This document shows, one piece after another, positions 21,682 to 31,451 of a DNA stretch of 64,000 nucleotides (the first letter of the stretch is position 1; each line of letters opens with the position of its first letter). Source of the DNA: RI-283 sp964487925 (GTDB taxonomy: Bacteria; Pseudomonadota; Gammaproteobacteria; SZUA-140); NCBI GenBank assembly GCA_964487925.1, contig CAZASZ010000003.1, positions 1 to 64,000 on the forward strand. The letters run 5' to 3'. The notes under the pieces were generated by a model, which saw only the letters and a program-made list of their open reading frames with translations, did not search any database and was not told the origin of the DNA. A program made the position numbers and the translations under genes.

Positions 21682-22629
21682 ATGCCGGTAATTAGTGCGC
21701 CGAAACCCCGACGCGAGCAACGCGGTATCGCCCTGATCACGGCCATGCTCGTGACTGCCATCGCCGCGACCGCGGCTGTCAACATGGCCTCGCGACAGCA
21801 GATCGACTTTAGACGCAGCGAAAATCTGTTCGGCGCCGACCAGGGTTATCTGTTCGCCCTCGGGGTCGAGTCCTGGGCAAGCCAGATTTTGCGCCGAGAC
21901 GCCCAGGAGGGCAACATCGACAGCCTTGATGAAGACTGGGCCGTCACTCTGCCGCCGATCGCCGTCGAGGGCGCGGTCCTATCGGGCGGCATCGAGGATC
22001 TGCAGAGCCGCTTCAACCTCAACAATCTGATCAAAAACAACGCGGTCAGCGAACCCGACCTCAAACGCTTTAAACGACTCTTGAAAAATCTCGAAATCGA
22101 TGAAGCCGTTGCCGATGCCGTGGTAGACTGGCTCGACAGTGATACCTCGCCGTTGCTCCCCGACGGTGCCGAAGACGTGGACTACTTGATACTGAGTCCA
22201 GGGTATCGCACGGCCAACGCCCCATTGGTCAGCCCGTCGGAGCTATTGCTGATAAAAGGAATCGACCAAGCCGCGTTCGAGAAACTCGAGCCCTATGTAC
22301 AATGCGTCCCTGTGCGGACCTCAATCAATGTCAATACCGCGCCGCCGGCCGTGCTGATGATGCTGGCCGATGGCCTGACACAGGCCGACGCGGAACAAAT
22401 TCGGGATGACAGGACCGACAAGCACTTCGACAGCGCTTCCGAGTTTACGAATCTGCCGGTCATCAAGGGTCTTGGACAAAACTTCACGGATATCAGCGTA
22501 ACGAGTCACTATTTCATGGTCAGAGCAAATACGGAATACGGCCACAGCCGAGTCCAAGCCACCATTATCCTGAGCCGGAATGATAAGGGCCAGACCGAGA
22601 CCATATTGCGTTCTCAGGGGGGCTACTGA
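21682..22629 (+). CDS. gspK: type II secretion minor pseudopilin GspK
   Basis: GspK caps the pseudopilus tip. From ATG 21682 it has 315 residues; an ATG at 21667 overlapping gspJ is possible. The prepilin-like site is Arg-Gly-Ile-Ala-Leu-Ile-Thr, lacking the Glu5 of other pseudopilins, as is normal for GspK. The helical part FNLNNLIKN and the region INVNTAPPAVLMML are family landmarks. It lies one base after gspJ and three bases before gspL. Confidence 0.94.
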   Translation: MPVISAPKPRREQRGIALITAMLVTAIAATAAVNMASRQQIDFRRSENLFGADQGYLFALGVESWASQILRRDAQEGNIDSLDEDWAVTLPPIAVEGAVLSGGIEDLQSRFNLNNLIKNNAVSEPDLKRFKRLLKNLEIDEAVADAVVDWLDSDTSPLLPDGAEDVDYLILSPGYRTANAPLVSPSELLLIKGIDQAAFEKLEPYVQCVPVRTSINVNTAPPAVLMMLADGLTQADAEQIRDDRTDKHFDSASEFTNLPVIKGLGQNFTDISVTSHYFMVRANTEYGHSRVQATIILSRNDKGQTETILRSQGGY

Positions 22630-22632
22630 GCC

Positions 22633-23868
22633 ATGCGCCCAACGCTGTTGATTCATATCGTCTCGGGTCCCGAAGAGTCCATCGAGTGGCTTACCTGCAG
22701 CGGGGATCAAACGGTCAGTTGCGCCGATTTCGGCCAAGGTACGCTCGATGATCTCGGTGACCTCGGTCATGGCCGTGAAGTCAGGGTTCTGATCTCGGGA
22801 CCGGATATCGTCCTGACGGCCGCTCGGGTCCCCGGCCGCCAACGCCAGCAAATCGCCGCCGCGCTGCCCTATCTGATCGAAGATCAGTTCATTGAGGAGG
22901 TCGAGGCCATCCATTTCGCGCTTGGGCCCCGAGACCCGGACGGCCTCGTGCATGCCGCCGCCATCAGCCACGATCGCATGCAATTTTGGCGGCAACGGCT
23001 CAGCGAGGCCGGCATCGAAGCGCAATCGATCAGTCCGGGCATCCTCTACCTACCATTCGACGACAGTGGTTGGACCGTGGTCGAACACCACGGATTGATG
23101 TTCGTCCGGAGCAGCCCGACATCAGGCTTCGCATGCACCCCGGAGCACCTCGAACCCTTGCTGAGCCAGCTTTCGGAGACCGAGCGACCTGAACTCATTC
23201 GACTACATACTTTTTCCGATTCCGAACCGACCCAGTTGACATCCAACGATCAGACGATCGGCGGTATTGCGAGTGAATGGCAGCATCATGATGCCCATCT
23301 ACTTGAGGTCATGACCGAGTCAATAACGAAAAAGGGACAGATCGATCTCCTGCAAGGCCCCTACGGGCGCAGTACGAAGCTCAATCAAGTTTGGCTCAAG
23401 TGGCGGCCGGCCGCCATACTCGCCGGACTGCTCGTGACGGCCTTGTTGGCCAACGGCGTATCCCGCGTACTGGAACTCGGCACCCGTAATGACCAGCTTC
23501 ATCAGGAAATCCGCACGATATATCGAGATGCATTCCCCAACGAGAAGCGCATCGTCAACCCCCGCGTACAAATGCAGCGCCATCTAAACGCCCTGCGCGA
23601 AGGCTCGGGGCATACATCGGCGACTTGGATCATGGACACCTTGGACCGGACAGGCCCCGTTCTCACGGCTACATCCGGCCTTGTTCTGCAACGACTCACC
23701 TATAAAAACGAAACCTTCTCGCTGCGCCTCGACCTGCCCAACCTGGGCAGCGTCGAACAACTCAAGAACAAGTTGTCGGTGCTAGAGGACATTAACGTCG
23801 AGATCGTAACCGCTAGCTCCAACAACGGGCACGTCACGGCAAATCTACTGCTGAAACCTAAGAGCTAG
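22633..23868 (+). CDS. gspL: type II secretion platform protein GspL
   Basis: GspL links the cytoplasmic ATPase GspE to the platform and pairs with GspM. The 411-residue protein has a large cytoplasmic actin-like N-terminal domain (VPGRQRQQIAAALPYLIEDQ near 65), one membrane helix about residues 258-276, and a periplasmic ferredoxin-like domain. The order gspK-gspL-gspM and the tight spacing support it. Confidence 0.92.
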   Translation: MRPTLLIHIVSGPEESIEWLTCSGDQTVSCADFGQGTLDDLGDLGHGREVRVLISGPDIVLTAARVPGRQRQQIAAALPYLIEDQFIEEVEAIHFALGPRDPDGLVHAAAISHDRMQFWRQRLSEAGIEAQSISPGILYLPFDDSGWTVVEHHGLMFVRSSPTSGFACTPEHLEPLLSQLSETERPELIRLHTFSDSEPTQLTSNDQTIGGIASEWQHHDAHLLEVMTESITKKGQIDLLQGPYGRSTKLNQVWLKWRPAAILAGLLVTALLANGVSRVLELGTRNDQLHQEIRTIYRDAFPNEKRIVNPRVQMQRHLNALREGSGHTSATWIMDTLDRTGPVLTATSGLVLQRLTYKNETFSLRLDLPNLGSVEQLKNKLSVLEDINVEIVTASSNNGHVTANLLLKPKS

Positions 23869-23871
23869 AAC

Positions 23872-24366
23872 ATGCGCCGAGCCTTTGACAACCTGAGCCA
23901 ATCGGAACGTACTTTGATCATTGTAGCGAGCGTCGTCCTGCTCGCCGGACTGATCTATGGTTTGGTCTGGCGCCCGTTGCAGGTCAACCTTGTAGCGCAG
24001 GAGAATAAACTCGAACAGAATCTGAAGACGGTTAAATGGATGCGGCAATCCGCTCAGGAGCTCGCCCGGATCAAGGCTCAGACAACCGGCCAGGGGCAAA
24101 GTGGCGCCCGCCAGTCCATCCTCTCCTTGGTGGACCAGACCGCGCGCAAGGCCGGACTCGGAGACACCATCAAACGCGTCGAGCCGGCCGGCCAGGGCAA
24201 GGTCCGAATCCGTATGGAGTCCGTCGCCTTCGACGACATGATTGCCTGGCTTGAAGGTCTCCTGAGGTCATCGGCGATCGCCATCGAGAGTATCGCCGTA
24301 GACCGCAGTGATCTACAGGGCCTTGTCGATGCCCACCTCACGCTATCTGATCCGACTGCGCAATGA
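23872..24366 (+). CDS. gspM: type II secretion platform protein GspM
   Basis: GspM stabilises GspL in the inner membrane. The 164 residues have one membrane helix (about 15-35, TLIIVASVVLLAGLIYGLVW) and a periplasmic domain with a ferredoxin-like pattern ending in SIAVDRSDLQGLVDAHLTL, landmarks only. It follows gspL by three bases and overlaps gspN by four (ATGA). Confidence 0.9.
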   Translation: MRRAFDNLSQSERTLIIVASVVLLAGLIYGLVWRPLQVNLVAQENKLEQNLKTVKWMRQSAQELARIKAQTTGQGQSGARQSILSLVDQTARKAGLGDTIKRVEPAGQGKVRIRMESVAFDDMIAWLEGLLRSSAIAIESIAVDRSDLQGLVDAHLTLSDPTAQ

Positions 24367-25157
24367 GGGCACACAAATGGCATTTTCTTGTTTTCGGGAT
24401 TCTGATCTACGTGGTCGCCCTGGTCGTAACCTTTCCGGCGAATCGCGCCTATGGATGGATCAGACCCACGCTCGGATCAAACATCCCGGTGCAGCTATAT
24501 GGCGTCAATGGTACGGTCTGGTCGGGTACGGCAAGCCAAGCGCAGCTATTCGATTATGCAGTCAACGACCTGCATTGGAGACTCCACCCACTTGCCCTAC
24601 TTCTCGGCAGTTTGGAAGTGGCCCTCGACGCGCCTTTGTCCGGGGGACGCGCCACCGGCACGCTGATTCGCCCTTTGACCGGACAGGGGCTCTCGATCGA
24701 GACACCGCATATTGATCTGCCTCTCGCCACATTGTTGGATGCCAACCGTTTTCCAACCCCCATCGCAGGACGCCTGACGGGCGATCTGACTCGGGTCGAC
24801 ATCACCGATAGTGGTGAGTTTCAAGTCGATACAGGCGACCTTTTGATCCGGGATTTAACTGTGCAGGCACTGGGTCAGCTCGCACTCGGGGAATTCAAAG
24901 TCAGGATTGAGCACGATACCAAAGGCGCCCTACTGATCAAGACAACGGATACCGGCGGCCCACTGAAATTGAACGCGACCGTGACATTTGCGAACAACGA
25001 TCGCTATATGCTGATCGCGGAGCTCAGCGCACGGAACAATCGCGACGCCGTATTGATGCAAACGCTGCGCATGCTGGGGGCCCCCGACCGCACAGGGACA
25101 TACAGGATTCAGCGCCAGGGCTCGATCAAGCAGGACTTGGCCCTTTTGGGTGGTTAG
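24363..25157 (+). CDS. gspN: type II secretion protein GspN
   Basis: GspN is a dispensable or poorly understood component in most systems. The 264-residue protein has one N-terminal membrane helix (about residues 7-27) and a long beta-rich periplasmic part, matching the T2SSN family (VTFPANRAYGW, then LYGVNGTVWSG). The start overlaps gspM by four bases. In Xanthomonas a protein named XpsN takes the place of GspC, so this gene might fill part of the role of the missing gspC; that is inference. Confidence 0.88.
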   Translation: MRAHKWHFLVFGILIYVVALVVTFPANRAYGWIRPTLGSNIPVQLYGVNGTVWSGTASQAQLFDYAVNDLHWRLHPLALLLGSLEVALDAPLSGGRATGTLIRPLTGQGLSIETPHIDLPLATLLDANRFPTPIAGRLTGDLTRVDITDSGEFQVDTGDLLIRDLTVQALGQLALGEFKVRIEHDTKGALLIKTTDTGGPLKLNATVTFANNDRYMLIAELSARNNRDAVLMQTLRMLGAPDRTGTYRIQRQGSIKQDLALLGG

Positions 25158-25195
25158 CCCTTTTCGACGGTTAGTTAGAACCTGCCTCAAAACGT

Positions 25196-25245
25196 AACGA
25201 GGCCTTCGACCCACCCCAAAAGAAGGATGAATCGAAGGCCTCGTT
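25196..25245. terminator. bidirectional stem-loop between gspN and rho
   Basis: A perfect 14-base-pair inverted repeat (AACGAGGCCTTCGA at 25196-25209, TCGAAGGCCTCGTT at 25232-25245) has a 22-base loop. It lies between the convergent gsp operon and rho. On the minus strand ACGTTTTGAGG follows, a moderate T-run. It probably terminates one or both transcripts. Confidence 0.6.
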
Positions 25246-25266
25246 GCCGGCCGCTGACAGGAGTCG

Positions 25267-26523
25267 TCAGCGCTTCATGGACGCGAAGAATTCCGCATTG
25301 GTCTTGGTAGCCTTGATCTTGTCGAGCAGGAACTCCATAGCCGCCAGCTCATCCATCGGATGCAACAACTTGCGCAGGATCCACATCTTCTGCAGCTCAT
25401 CCGGCTTGGTCAGCAACTCTTCACGGCGTGTACCGGACCGGTTTAGGTTAATGGCCGGATAGATGCGCTTTTCGGCAATTCGGCGATCAAGATGGATCTC
25501 GTTGTTGCCTGTGCCCTTGAACTCTTCATAGATAACGTCATCCATCCTCGATCCGGTCTCGACCAGGGCCGTCGCAATGATGGTCAGACTGCCACCCTCC
25601 TCGACATTGCGAGCCGCGCCGAAGAAGCGCTTCGGCCGCTGCAATGCATTGGCATCCACACCACCGGTTAGGACCTTGCCCGAGGAAGGGATCACGGTGT
25701 TGTAGGCACGCGCCAGACGCGTAATGGAATCAAGCATGATGACAACGTCGCGCTTGTGCTCAACGAGGCGCTTGGCCTTTTCGATAACCATCTCGGCAAC
25801 CTGCACGTGTCGGCTGGCCGGCTCGTCGAAGGTACTGGAGATGACTTCTCCGCGCACGGAGCGCTTCATCTCGGTCACCTCCTCGGGACGCTCGTCGATC
25901 AGCAGGACGATGACATAGCACTCAGGGCTCTGTTGCGTGATCGAATGGGCGATGTTCTGCAGCATCATGGTCTTACCGGCCTTGGGCGGGGAGACGATCA
26001 TACCGCGCTGGCCCTTGCCGATCGGCGCCACGAGTTCGATGATGCGCGGCGTGATGTCCTCGGTGCTGCCGTTGCCGATTTCCATTGGCAGGCGCTTGTT
26101 GGCAAACAGGGGGGTCAGGTTTTCGAACAGGATCTTGTGCTTGGCGGCCTCGGGTGGCTCGTAATTGATCTGATTGACCTTCAGCAAGGCGAAATAGCGC
26201 TCGCCGTCCTTGGGTGGTCGAATTCGCCCCCCCACGGTATCCCCGGTTCTGAGGCTGAATCGCCGGATCTGACTGGGCGAGACATAGATGTCGTCCGGTC
26301 CGGCAAGATAGGAACTGTCCGCCGACCGCAGAAACCCGAAGCCATCCTGGAGTATCTCCAGTACGCCCTCGCTCTCGATCTCCTCGCCCTTCTTCGCCTG
26401 GGCCTTGAGGATCGCAAAGATGATGTCCTGACGCCTTGAACGCGCCAAACCATCGATGCCCATTTGCTCGCTCAGTTGCAGGAGTTCAGCTGCGGATTTT
26501 GCTTTTAAGTCATTGAGATTCAT
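25267..26523 (-). CDS. rho: transcription termination factor Rho
   Basis: Rho is a hexameric RNA translocase that ends transcription of untranslated RNA. The 418 residues begin [17 protein letters not shown]. The RNA-binding cold-shock-like domain holds DGFGFLR near residue 65, and the ATPase core has the P-loop PPKAGKT near 178 and the loops typical of Rho ([21 protein letters not shown]). Length is standard. It follows trxA on the minus strand after about 450 bases that appear to hold its own promoter. Confidence 0.98.
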   Translation of the reverse strand: MNLNDLKAKSAAELLQLSEQMGIDGLARSRRQDIIFAILKAQAKKGEEIESEGVLEILQDGFGFLRSADSSYLAGPDDIYVSPSQIRRFSLRTGDTVGGRIRPPKDGERYFALLKVNQINYEPPEAAKHKILFENLTPLFANKRLPMEIGNGSTEDITPRIIELVAPIGKGQRGMIVSPPKAGKTMMLQNIAHSITQQSPECYVIVLLIDERPEEVTEMKRSVRGEVISSTFDEPASRHVQVAEMVIEKAKRLVEHKRDVVIMLDSITRLARAYNTVIPSSGKVLTGGVDANALQRPKRFFGAARNVEEGGSLTIIATALVETGSRMDDVIYEEFKGTGNNEIHLDRRIAEKRIYPAINLNRSGTRREELLTKPDELQKMWILRKLLHPMDELAAMEFLLDKIKATKTNAEFFASMKR

Positions 26524-26845
26524 GATTCAGTATCTTGTTATTAGCATGTAGAGAAGAAGGGCATGCGAATGCACGACCGGTTGGGCAAAACTTGCGGTTT
26601 TGGAATGCTTATTGGATTAAGGGATTTAAAGAATTATTCGGGACAACCAGTCTTAGCCGGGTTTATTGTCCCCCTGGGGTTTGATAATCAACCCTCGCGA
26701 TGTGCCGCACAGCATAACACCATGTAGCGATCAAATCCACATGAACTTGAGTGCTCATCTGCATCTTGCCAGCCAGACACCATAAAACCAAATAGGGCGC
26801 CAACCGCAACGCGATCGCACCCGAAGGTAAGATTTTTACAAATCA

Positions 26846-26873
26846 ATATTAACAGGCTGTTAAGGTAACCAAA
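26846..26873 (-). promoter_or_regulatory. candidate rho promoter with a palindrome in its spacer
   Basis: On the minus strand an extended -10 (TG, one base, TAATAT at 26851-26846) lies 16 bases from TTTGGT (26873-26868) as a weak -35. A perfect palindrome TTAACAG-G-CTGTTAA at 26849-26863 covers the spacer. The leader to the rho ATG would be about 320 bases. The rest of 26524-26975 holds small hairpins (GGGACAA 26640-26646 / TTGTCCC 26666-26672) but no leader-peptide gene that I can support. Confidence 0.4.
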
Positions 26874-26919
26874 TAGGCTCAGCCTGGGGAACCCCGGACA
26901 GAATTGGTCAGCAATCAAG

Positions 26920-26950
26920 TCCGGTGATGTGGACGAACCCCATCACCGGA
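26920..26950 (-). terminator. stem-loop downstream of trxA
   Basis: A perfect 10-base-pair inverted repeat (TCCGGTGATG at 26920-26929, CATCACCGGA at 26941-26950) has an 11-base loop and starts 26 bases after the trxA stop. No T-run follows, so it may be an RNA-stabilising hairpin or a weak terminator. Confidence 0.4.
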
Positions 26951-26975
26951 TCATAACGAAGAGCAACGTCTCCTA

Positions 26976-27302
26976 TCAGATGTTGCTATCGATGAAGGCG
27001 GCAAGCTGTGATTTGGAGACCGCGCCGACCTTGGTCGCCTCGACGTTCCCACCCTTGAAGAGCATCAGGGTCGGGATACCACGAATCCCATACTTGGGCG
27101 GCGTGGCCTGATTCTCGTCAATGTTGAGCTTGGCGACGATAATCTTACCCTCATACTCACTGGCGATGTCCTCGAGGATCGGGGCAATCATCTTGCAAGG
27201 GCCGCACCATTCCGCCCAGAAATCCACCAATACAGGGGTATCTGAACCCAGGACCTTGTCATCAAATTCGGCATCCGTTACGTAAATAATCTGCTCACTC
27301 AC
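26976..27302 (-). CDS. trxA: thioredoxin 1
   Basis: Thioredoxin reduces cytoplasmic disulfides and supplies electrons to reductases. The 108-residue protein has the active site Trp-Cys-Gly-Pro-Cys-Lys, with Cys33 and Cys36, and the conserved cis-proline stretch [10 protein letters not shown]. It begins at GTG 27302 (Met-Ser-Glu-Gln). The order rho, trxA, divergent rhlB is the classical gammaproteobacterial arrangement. Confidence 0.97.
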   Translation of the reverse strand: MSEQIIYVTDAEFDDKVLGSDTPVLVDFWAEWCGPCKMIAPILEDIASEYEGKIIVAKLNIDENQATPPKYGIRGIPTLMLFKGGNVEATKVGAVSKSQLAAFIDSNI

Positions 27303-27475
27303 TGTTGGGGTACTCCGTTGTTCTCGAACTCTGTGGGGCTTGACGTCCAGGCACGTCCGGGACTCAGGTCGCCATTATTAACCAATCAAGCCGGCTATTC
27401 AAATCTCCTTTGTCGCAACTCGCGATAAAAGCTTGCTATCCAATCTGCGGCGTATATCTGCTATTCTTAATCGTT

Positions 27476-28783
27476 ATGAGCAAAAGTCATCTGACCCAAA
27501 CCACGTTCGCCAGTCTTCAGCTTCCGGAAACATTACGCCAAGGAATCGAACAGGCTGGATTTTCCTACTGCACCCCGATCCAGGCCGAGGCCCTCCCGAT
27601 CACGCTAGCCGGGCACGACATGCTTGGCCAGGCTCAAACCGGCACCGGCAAGACAGCCGCCTTTCTGGTATCTGCTATCAACCGCTTGCTGGCGACACCG
27701 CGCACCAACCAACCGCGTTGCCTGATACTGGCCCCGACCCGCGAGCTGGCGGTACAGATCCATAGTGACGCTCTACCGCTGTGTCAGTTCACCGATCTTA
27801 AGGTCGGCGTGGTCTTTGGCGGTACAGGTTACGACACCCAAAAGAATATGCTTGAGGCCGGAGTCGATCTTCTGGTCGCGACACCGGGACGCGTCATCGA
27901 TTTCTATAAGCAACACCTGTTCAACCTTAAGCATATCGAGGTCATGGTCCTTGACGAGGCCGACCGTATGTTCGATCTCGGTTTTATCAAGGATATCCGC
28001 TATCTATTGCGCCAAATGCCGCCGCCGCAAAAGCGACTGAATATGCTGTTCTCGGCAACCATGCCTTGCCGCGTCACCGAGCTCGCCTACGAACACATGA
28101 ATAACCCGAAGATGGTCAAGATCGCCGCCGAGCTCATGACGGCAGATAAGGTCGAGCAATACGTCTATTACACGTCCAACGAGGAAAAGATCCCATTGCT
28201 ACTCGGGATCCTCAAATCCGGTGATATGACCCGAACACTGGTCTTCGCCAATACCCGGCATGCGACCAATCGGATCGCGGAATACCTGCTCGGCAATGGA
28301 TTTGAGACGGCCATCCTCTCCGGAGAGGTGCCCCAGAAAACCCGAATGGCGCTGTTAAAGCGCTTTCAAGCTGGTGAACTTCCCATACTCGTGGCAACGG
28401 ATGTGGCGGCGCGGGGCCTGCATATCAAAAGCATCAGTCATGTCATCAATTTCGACCTGCCGCAGGATGCTGAAGATTATGTTCATCGCATCGGACGCAC
28501 TGCCCGGGCCGGCGCCACGGGTGAGGCCTACAGCTTCGCCTGCGAGCAATATGCCTTCTCGCTGCCGGAGATCGAAGCCTATGTCGGAAACAAGATCACT
28601 GTAAGGCCCGTCGATCCAGCCCTGCTGGTCAAGCCCCAGCCAAGAAAACGACTCAAAACGGAGTCATCGGACAAGCCCGGCAGGCACTCAAGGAAGGGCA
28701 ACGGTGCTCAGGCTACCTCGCAGCGCCGCAAAAGACAGCACCGTAGCCCAAAGCCCGCGACCAGCAATACCAATACCCCTTAA
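27476..28783 (+). CDS. rhlB: DEAD-box ATP-dependent RNA helicase RhlB
   Basis: RhlB unwinds structured RNA and serves the RNA degradosome with RNase E. From ATG 27476 it has 435 residues; an upstream in-frame start at 27410 adds 22 unlikely hydrophobic residues. Motif I AQTGTGKT, motif II DEAD, motif III SAT and motif VI HRIGRTARAG are all present. The C-terminal tail (from about residue 390) is basic and rich in Lys, Arg and Ser. It is divergent from trxA, as in Escherichia coli. Confidence 0.95.
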   Translation: MSKSHLTQTTFASLQLPETLRQGIEQAGFSYCTPIQAEALPITLAGHDMLGQAQTGTGKTAAFLVSAINRLLATPRTNQPRCLILAPTRELAVQIHSDALPLCQFTDLKVGVVFGGTGYDTQKNMLEAGVDLLVATPGRVIDFYKQHLFNLKHIEVMVLDEADRMFDLGFIKDIRYLLRQMPPPQKRLNMLFSATMPCRVTELAYEHMNNPKMVKIAAELMTADKVEQYVYYTSNEEKIPLLLGILKSGDMTRTLVFANTRHATNRIAEYLLGNGFETAILSGEVPQKTRMALLKRFQAGELPILVATDVAARGLHIKSISHVINFDLPQDAEDYVHRIGRTARAGATGEAYSFACEQYAFSLPEIEAYVGNKITVRPVDPALLVKPQPRKRLKTESSDKPGRHSRKGNGAQATSQRRKRQHRSPKPATSNTNTP

Positions 28784-28812
28784 GACTTCGAATAACCAAG
28801 GGTTACAACCGT

Positions 28813-30096
28813 CTATTGGGCGGACAAACGCCCCTGCGTGGCTGTGGACGGCAACACGATCGTCGGTGTCAGTGACGCGATGGCCGTGGCATCCTTACCG
28901 CTAGATAGCTCGTCGTCCTCCCCAAGCAGACGGATGCCCTGGCGATAATAGCCTAGGGCCGCCTCAGTCTCGCCAAGCTGCTCTAGTAGATCGCCTAGGA
29001 TCCGACAGGTCTCCGCATAAGGATGTAGGGCAATACTCTCCTCTAGGTACTGACACGCCCGTTTCCATTGTTCGTTTTGGATGCATAAACGACCCAGGGT
29101 CAACATCAATACGGGACTATGCGGATGGCCCTTGAGCCAAGACTCGGCGCGGTGCAACTGCCGGATGGCATCGGCGCTCTCGAGATGCCCGTAGATATAC
29201 ACCAGCTTGTCGTTCCAGCTGCTCTTGGTCAGCGTGTAGATAGCGGATTCCGCAGCGTCCCCGTATCCTAGTTTCATGAGCTGCCGAACATAGTTTTCGA
29301 CCACTTCCGGACGGCTGCGCAAAGTCTTGGGCGCCCGCTTCCAGGCCTCAATCATGGTATTGCCGTCTTGGCTCTCGACACTCTGACTAAAAATCCCCGC
29401 GTAGGCTTTGTCTTCCAAGCGCGCCTTTTCTTCTAAGGTCACGAGACCCAGTGAGCGCAGATCGGGAATCAACTTGGCGAGTTTGTCCCAGCGACCCAGT
29501 TCGGTATAAACCTTTCGTGCGAGGCAGGCCACTCCCTTGTCCTTGGGCGCACGACCGCGCAGCCAACGTAGCATCTCCTCTGCAATCTCTCCATTTCCCT
29601 GCTCCAAATAGGCCTCGACCTCGGCGATGCCCACAGCCACGTCTCCGTTCCGCATAGCATTTTTCGCCTTCTGCAGATAACCAGAACAACGGGCGTTCTC
29701 CCCCTGCTTCAACGCTGCGCGCGCAGCGAATAGATAGCTTAGGTAGGGCAAGGAATTATTCTTCGCCGAATTGACGAAGGCGGCCTCGGCGTCCCTCCAT
29801 TGACAAGAGGCGAGATTGGCATAGCCCTGAGCCAATCGTTTCATGGATGAGCGCTCTCGGCGCAAACGCCGCCAACGCTGATACCTACTCGGCGCATCCC
29901 TCGATACGCTGAGCAGTCTGACCAGGTAATAAAGCGCCGCAAAAGCCGCGATGCCGGCCACCAAGAAGACTACAAAGCTCGACTCAATGGTCCAGTCGCG
30001 TACCGTAATCATGACGTAGCCGGGATCTTCCCGAATCACCATGGCCAAGGCCACGGCGATCAGCAGTACGATCAACCCGGTAAACAGCGCCTTCAC
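28813..30096 (-). CDS. hemY: haem biosynthesis-associated membrane protein HemY
   Basis: HemY is an inner-membrane TPR protein of the proteobacterial hemCDXY group; its biochemical role is unsettled and it is unrelated to the Bacillus oxidase of that name. The 427 residues have two N-terminal membrane helices (about 3-22 and 40-62) and then helical TPR-like repeats. The start is GTG at 30096, overlapping the hemX stop as GTGA. Family landmarks are MVIREDPGYVMI and the following helix. Confidence 0.92.
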   Translation of the reverse strand: MKALFTGLIVLLIAVALAMVIREDPGYVMITVRDWTIESSFVVFLVAGIAAFAALYYLVRLLSVSRDAPSRYQRWRRLRRERSSMKRLAQGYANLASCQWRDAEAAFVNSAKNNSLPYLSYLFAARAALKQGENARCSGYLQKAKNAMRNGDVAVGIAEVEAYLEQGNGEIAEEMLRWLRGRAPKDKGVACLARKVYTELGRWDKLAKLIPDLRSLGLVTLEEKARLEDKAYAGIFSQSVESQDGNTMIEAWKRAPKTLRSRPEVVENYVRQLMKLGYGDAAESAIYTLTKSSWNDKLVYIYGHLESADAIRQLHRAESWLKGHPHSPVLMLTLGRLCIQNEQWKRACQYLEESIALHPYAETCRILGDLLEQLGETEAALGYYRQGIRLLGEDDELSSGKDATAIASLTPTIVLPSTATQGRLSAQ

Positions 30097-31451
30097 GACG
30101 GCATCCTCGAATCAGCAGTCGGCGCACTCAGGGCCACGCCCTGGCTGCCCAATACCTTCAGAAGACTGGTCAGGGAATCCGAAATATCGGGAAGCGCCGG
30201 ATTGATGTTGACCTGATCAAGCCGATCCAGCGTCAACATAGGGGCCGCGGACTCTCCCGCAGCATAACGCTTCAGCCAGTCTCTGACCGCACCGAGGCTA
30301 GCATGAAAGTTTGCATCATCCCCACGCATGAGCGCGAGACGTGCGGTTTCCAGTTTGAGCCGGGAGTTCTCGACAAGATAGAACTGCTGCTCCGGAGAAC
30401 GCAGCGGAGTGTCCTCGGCGTTGCGGCGGCGAATAGTTACAAGACCCTTGACCTTCGACCACATGTCGGAGAAAAAGCCTTTAACCGATTCGACCGCACC
30501 ATGGGTCTCCAGCTTGTCAACACCAGGAGCGGCCTTCAATCCAGGCTGAGGCAATGGCAAACCGTCGAGCTGATGTTGCATATCGATCAGGTCAACCGAC
30601 AGAGCAGCCAGATCGGGTACTTGCACGGCCCCCAGACGGTCGATGCCCTGTACAATCAGGGCAATGGTGTCGGCGACGCCATCAGCCTTACTCTGTTTGA
30701 GTCGATTACCGGCCGCCTCCAAAGCCATCTTGGCAGTCCGAACATCGCGATCAAAATGGAGGCTATCGTTGGCAATGCGCAACAAGTGTGCGGCATCACG
30801 AAGTAGGGTTAGGTCGGTACCATTGGCGAGCTGCTTCTGAACTGTGTCCAGCTGTTCAGAGAGCGCCTTCAGCGCGGTCGCATTTCCATCAAGACGCGCG
30901 GTGAGCGCTGCCTTTTCAGCGTTAAGATCGGAACGGCTGGCCATGGATTGGAACGAACCGGTCATCTCCTGAATCGAAGCCTGTAGGGCATCGACTCGGC
31001 CTTGAAGCGCGCTTGTGTCCCCGTTGTTCGGCATCGCGCTAGCAGCAGCGACTGCACGTCTCAGCTCGCTAATCGCGGCATCAACAGGCTGAAGACTCTG
31101 ATCAATTTGACCACGGAGGCCCGATCTGAGCTGACTTAAGGTCGATTCAAGGCGATTGAAGCGGGCATCTTGAGCAGAACCAGCATCCGCAGACTTCTCA
31201 AGGGAGACAATGCGCTTGTCGACGCCACGCATCGCCTCATCGCTCTCCTGCCAGAAAAGATAGCCCCCTACGCCGACTCCCACGGCCACTAGCAGGGCCA
31301 GAAAGGCCAGAAAACCACCGCCGCCACCGGTCCCCTTCTGCTCGGCACGATCACCGGATTCCGAAACAGATTCACTAACTCCCGAACTCTGTTCCGTGGC
31401 GTTGCCCTCATCCTCAGGCGCTGTATCTTTAGATTGCTGGCTTTCAGTCAC
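30093..31451 (-). CDS. hemX: HemX-like membrane protein
   Basis: HemX is often labelled uroporphyrinogen-III C-methyltransferase, but this family lacks a methyltransferase domain, and its role in haem synthesis is unclear. From GTG 31451 (GGGGGG upstream) it has 452 residues. An acidic, Ser- and Glu-rich N-terminal segment is followed by one membrane helix (about residues 47-68), a long coiled region, and a C-terminal globular part (QQFYLVENSRLKLETARLAL). It overlaps hemY by four bases. Confidence 0.88.
   Translation of the reverse strand: MTESQQSKDTAPEDEGNATEQSSGVSESVSESGDRAEQKGTGGGGGFLAFLALLVAVGVGVGGYLFWQESDEAMRGVDKRIVSLEKSADAGSAQDARFNRLESTLSQLRSGLRGQIDQSLQPVDAAISELRRAVAAASAMPNNGDTSALQGRVDALQASIQEMTGSFQSMASRSDLNAEKAALTARLDGNATALKALSEQLDTVQKQLANGTDLTLLRDAAHLLRIANDSLHFDRDVRTAKMALEAAGNRLKQSKADGVADTIALIVQGIDRLGAVQVPDLAALSVDLIDMQHQLDGLPLPQPGLKAAPGVDKLETHGAVESVKGFFSDMWSKVKGLVTIRRRNAEDTPLRSPEQQFYLVENSRLKLETARLALMRGDDANFHASLGAVRDWLKRYAAGESAAPMLTLDRLDQVNINPALPDISDSLTSLLKVLGSQGVALSAPTADSRMPS

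Noticed and set aside
25756..26439. Open frame of 227 codons on the plus strand opposite rho
   Set aside because: Antisense to a conserved gene, with no motif; treated as a shadow.
26688..26918. 76-codon frame in the rho leader, possible rhoL-like leader peptide
   Set aside because: It starts upstream of the predicted promoter, has no clear ribosome site and no similarity to the short leader peptide of Escherichia coli rho.
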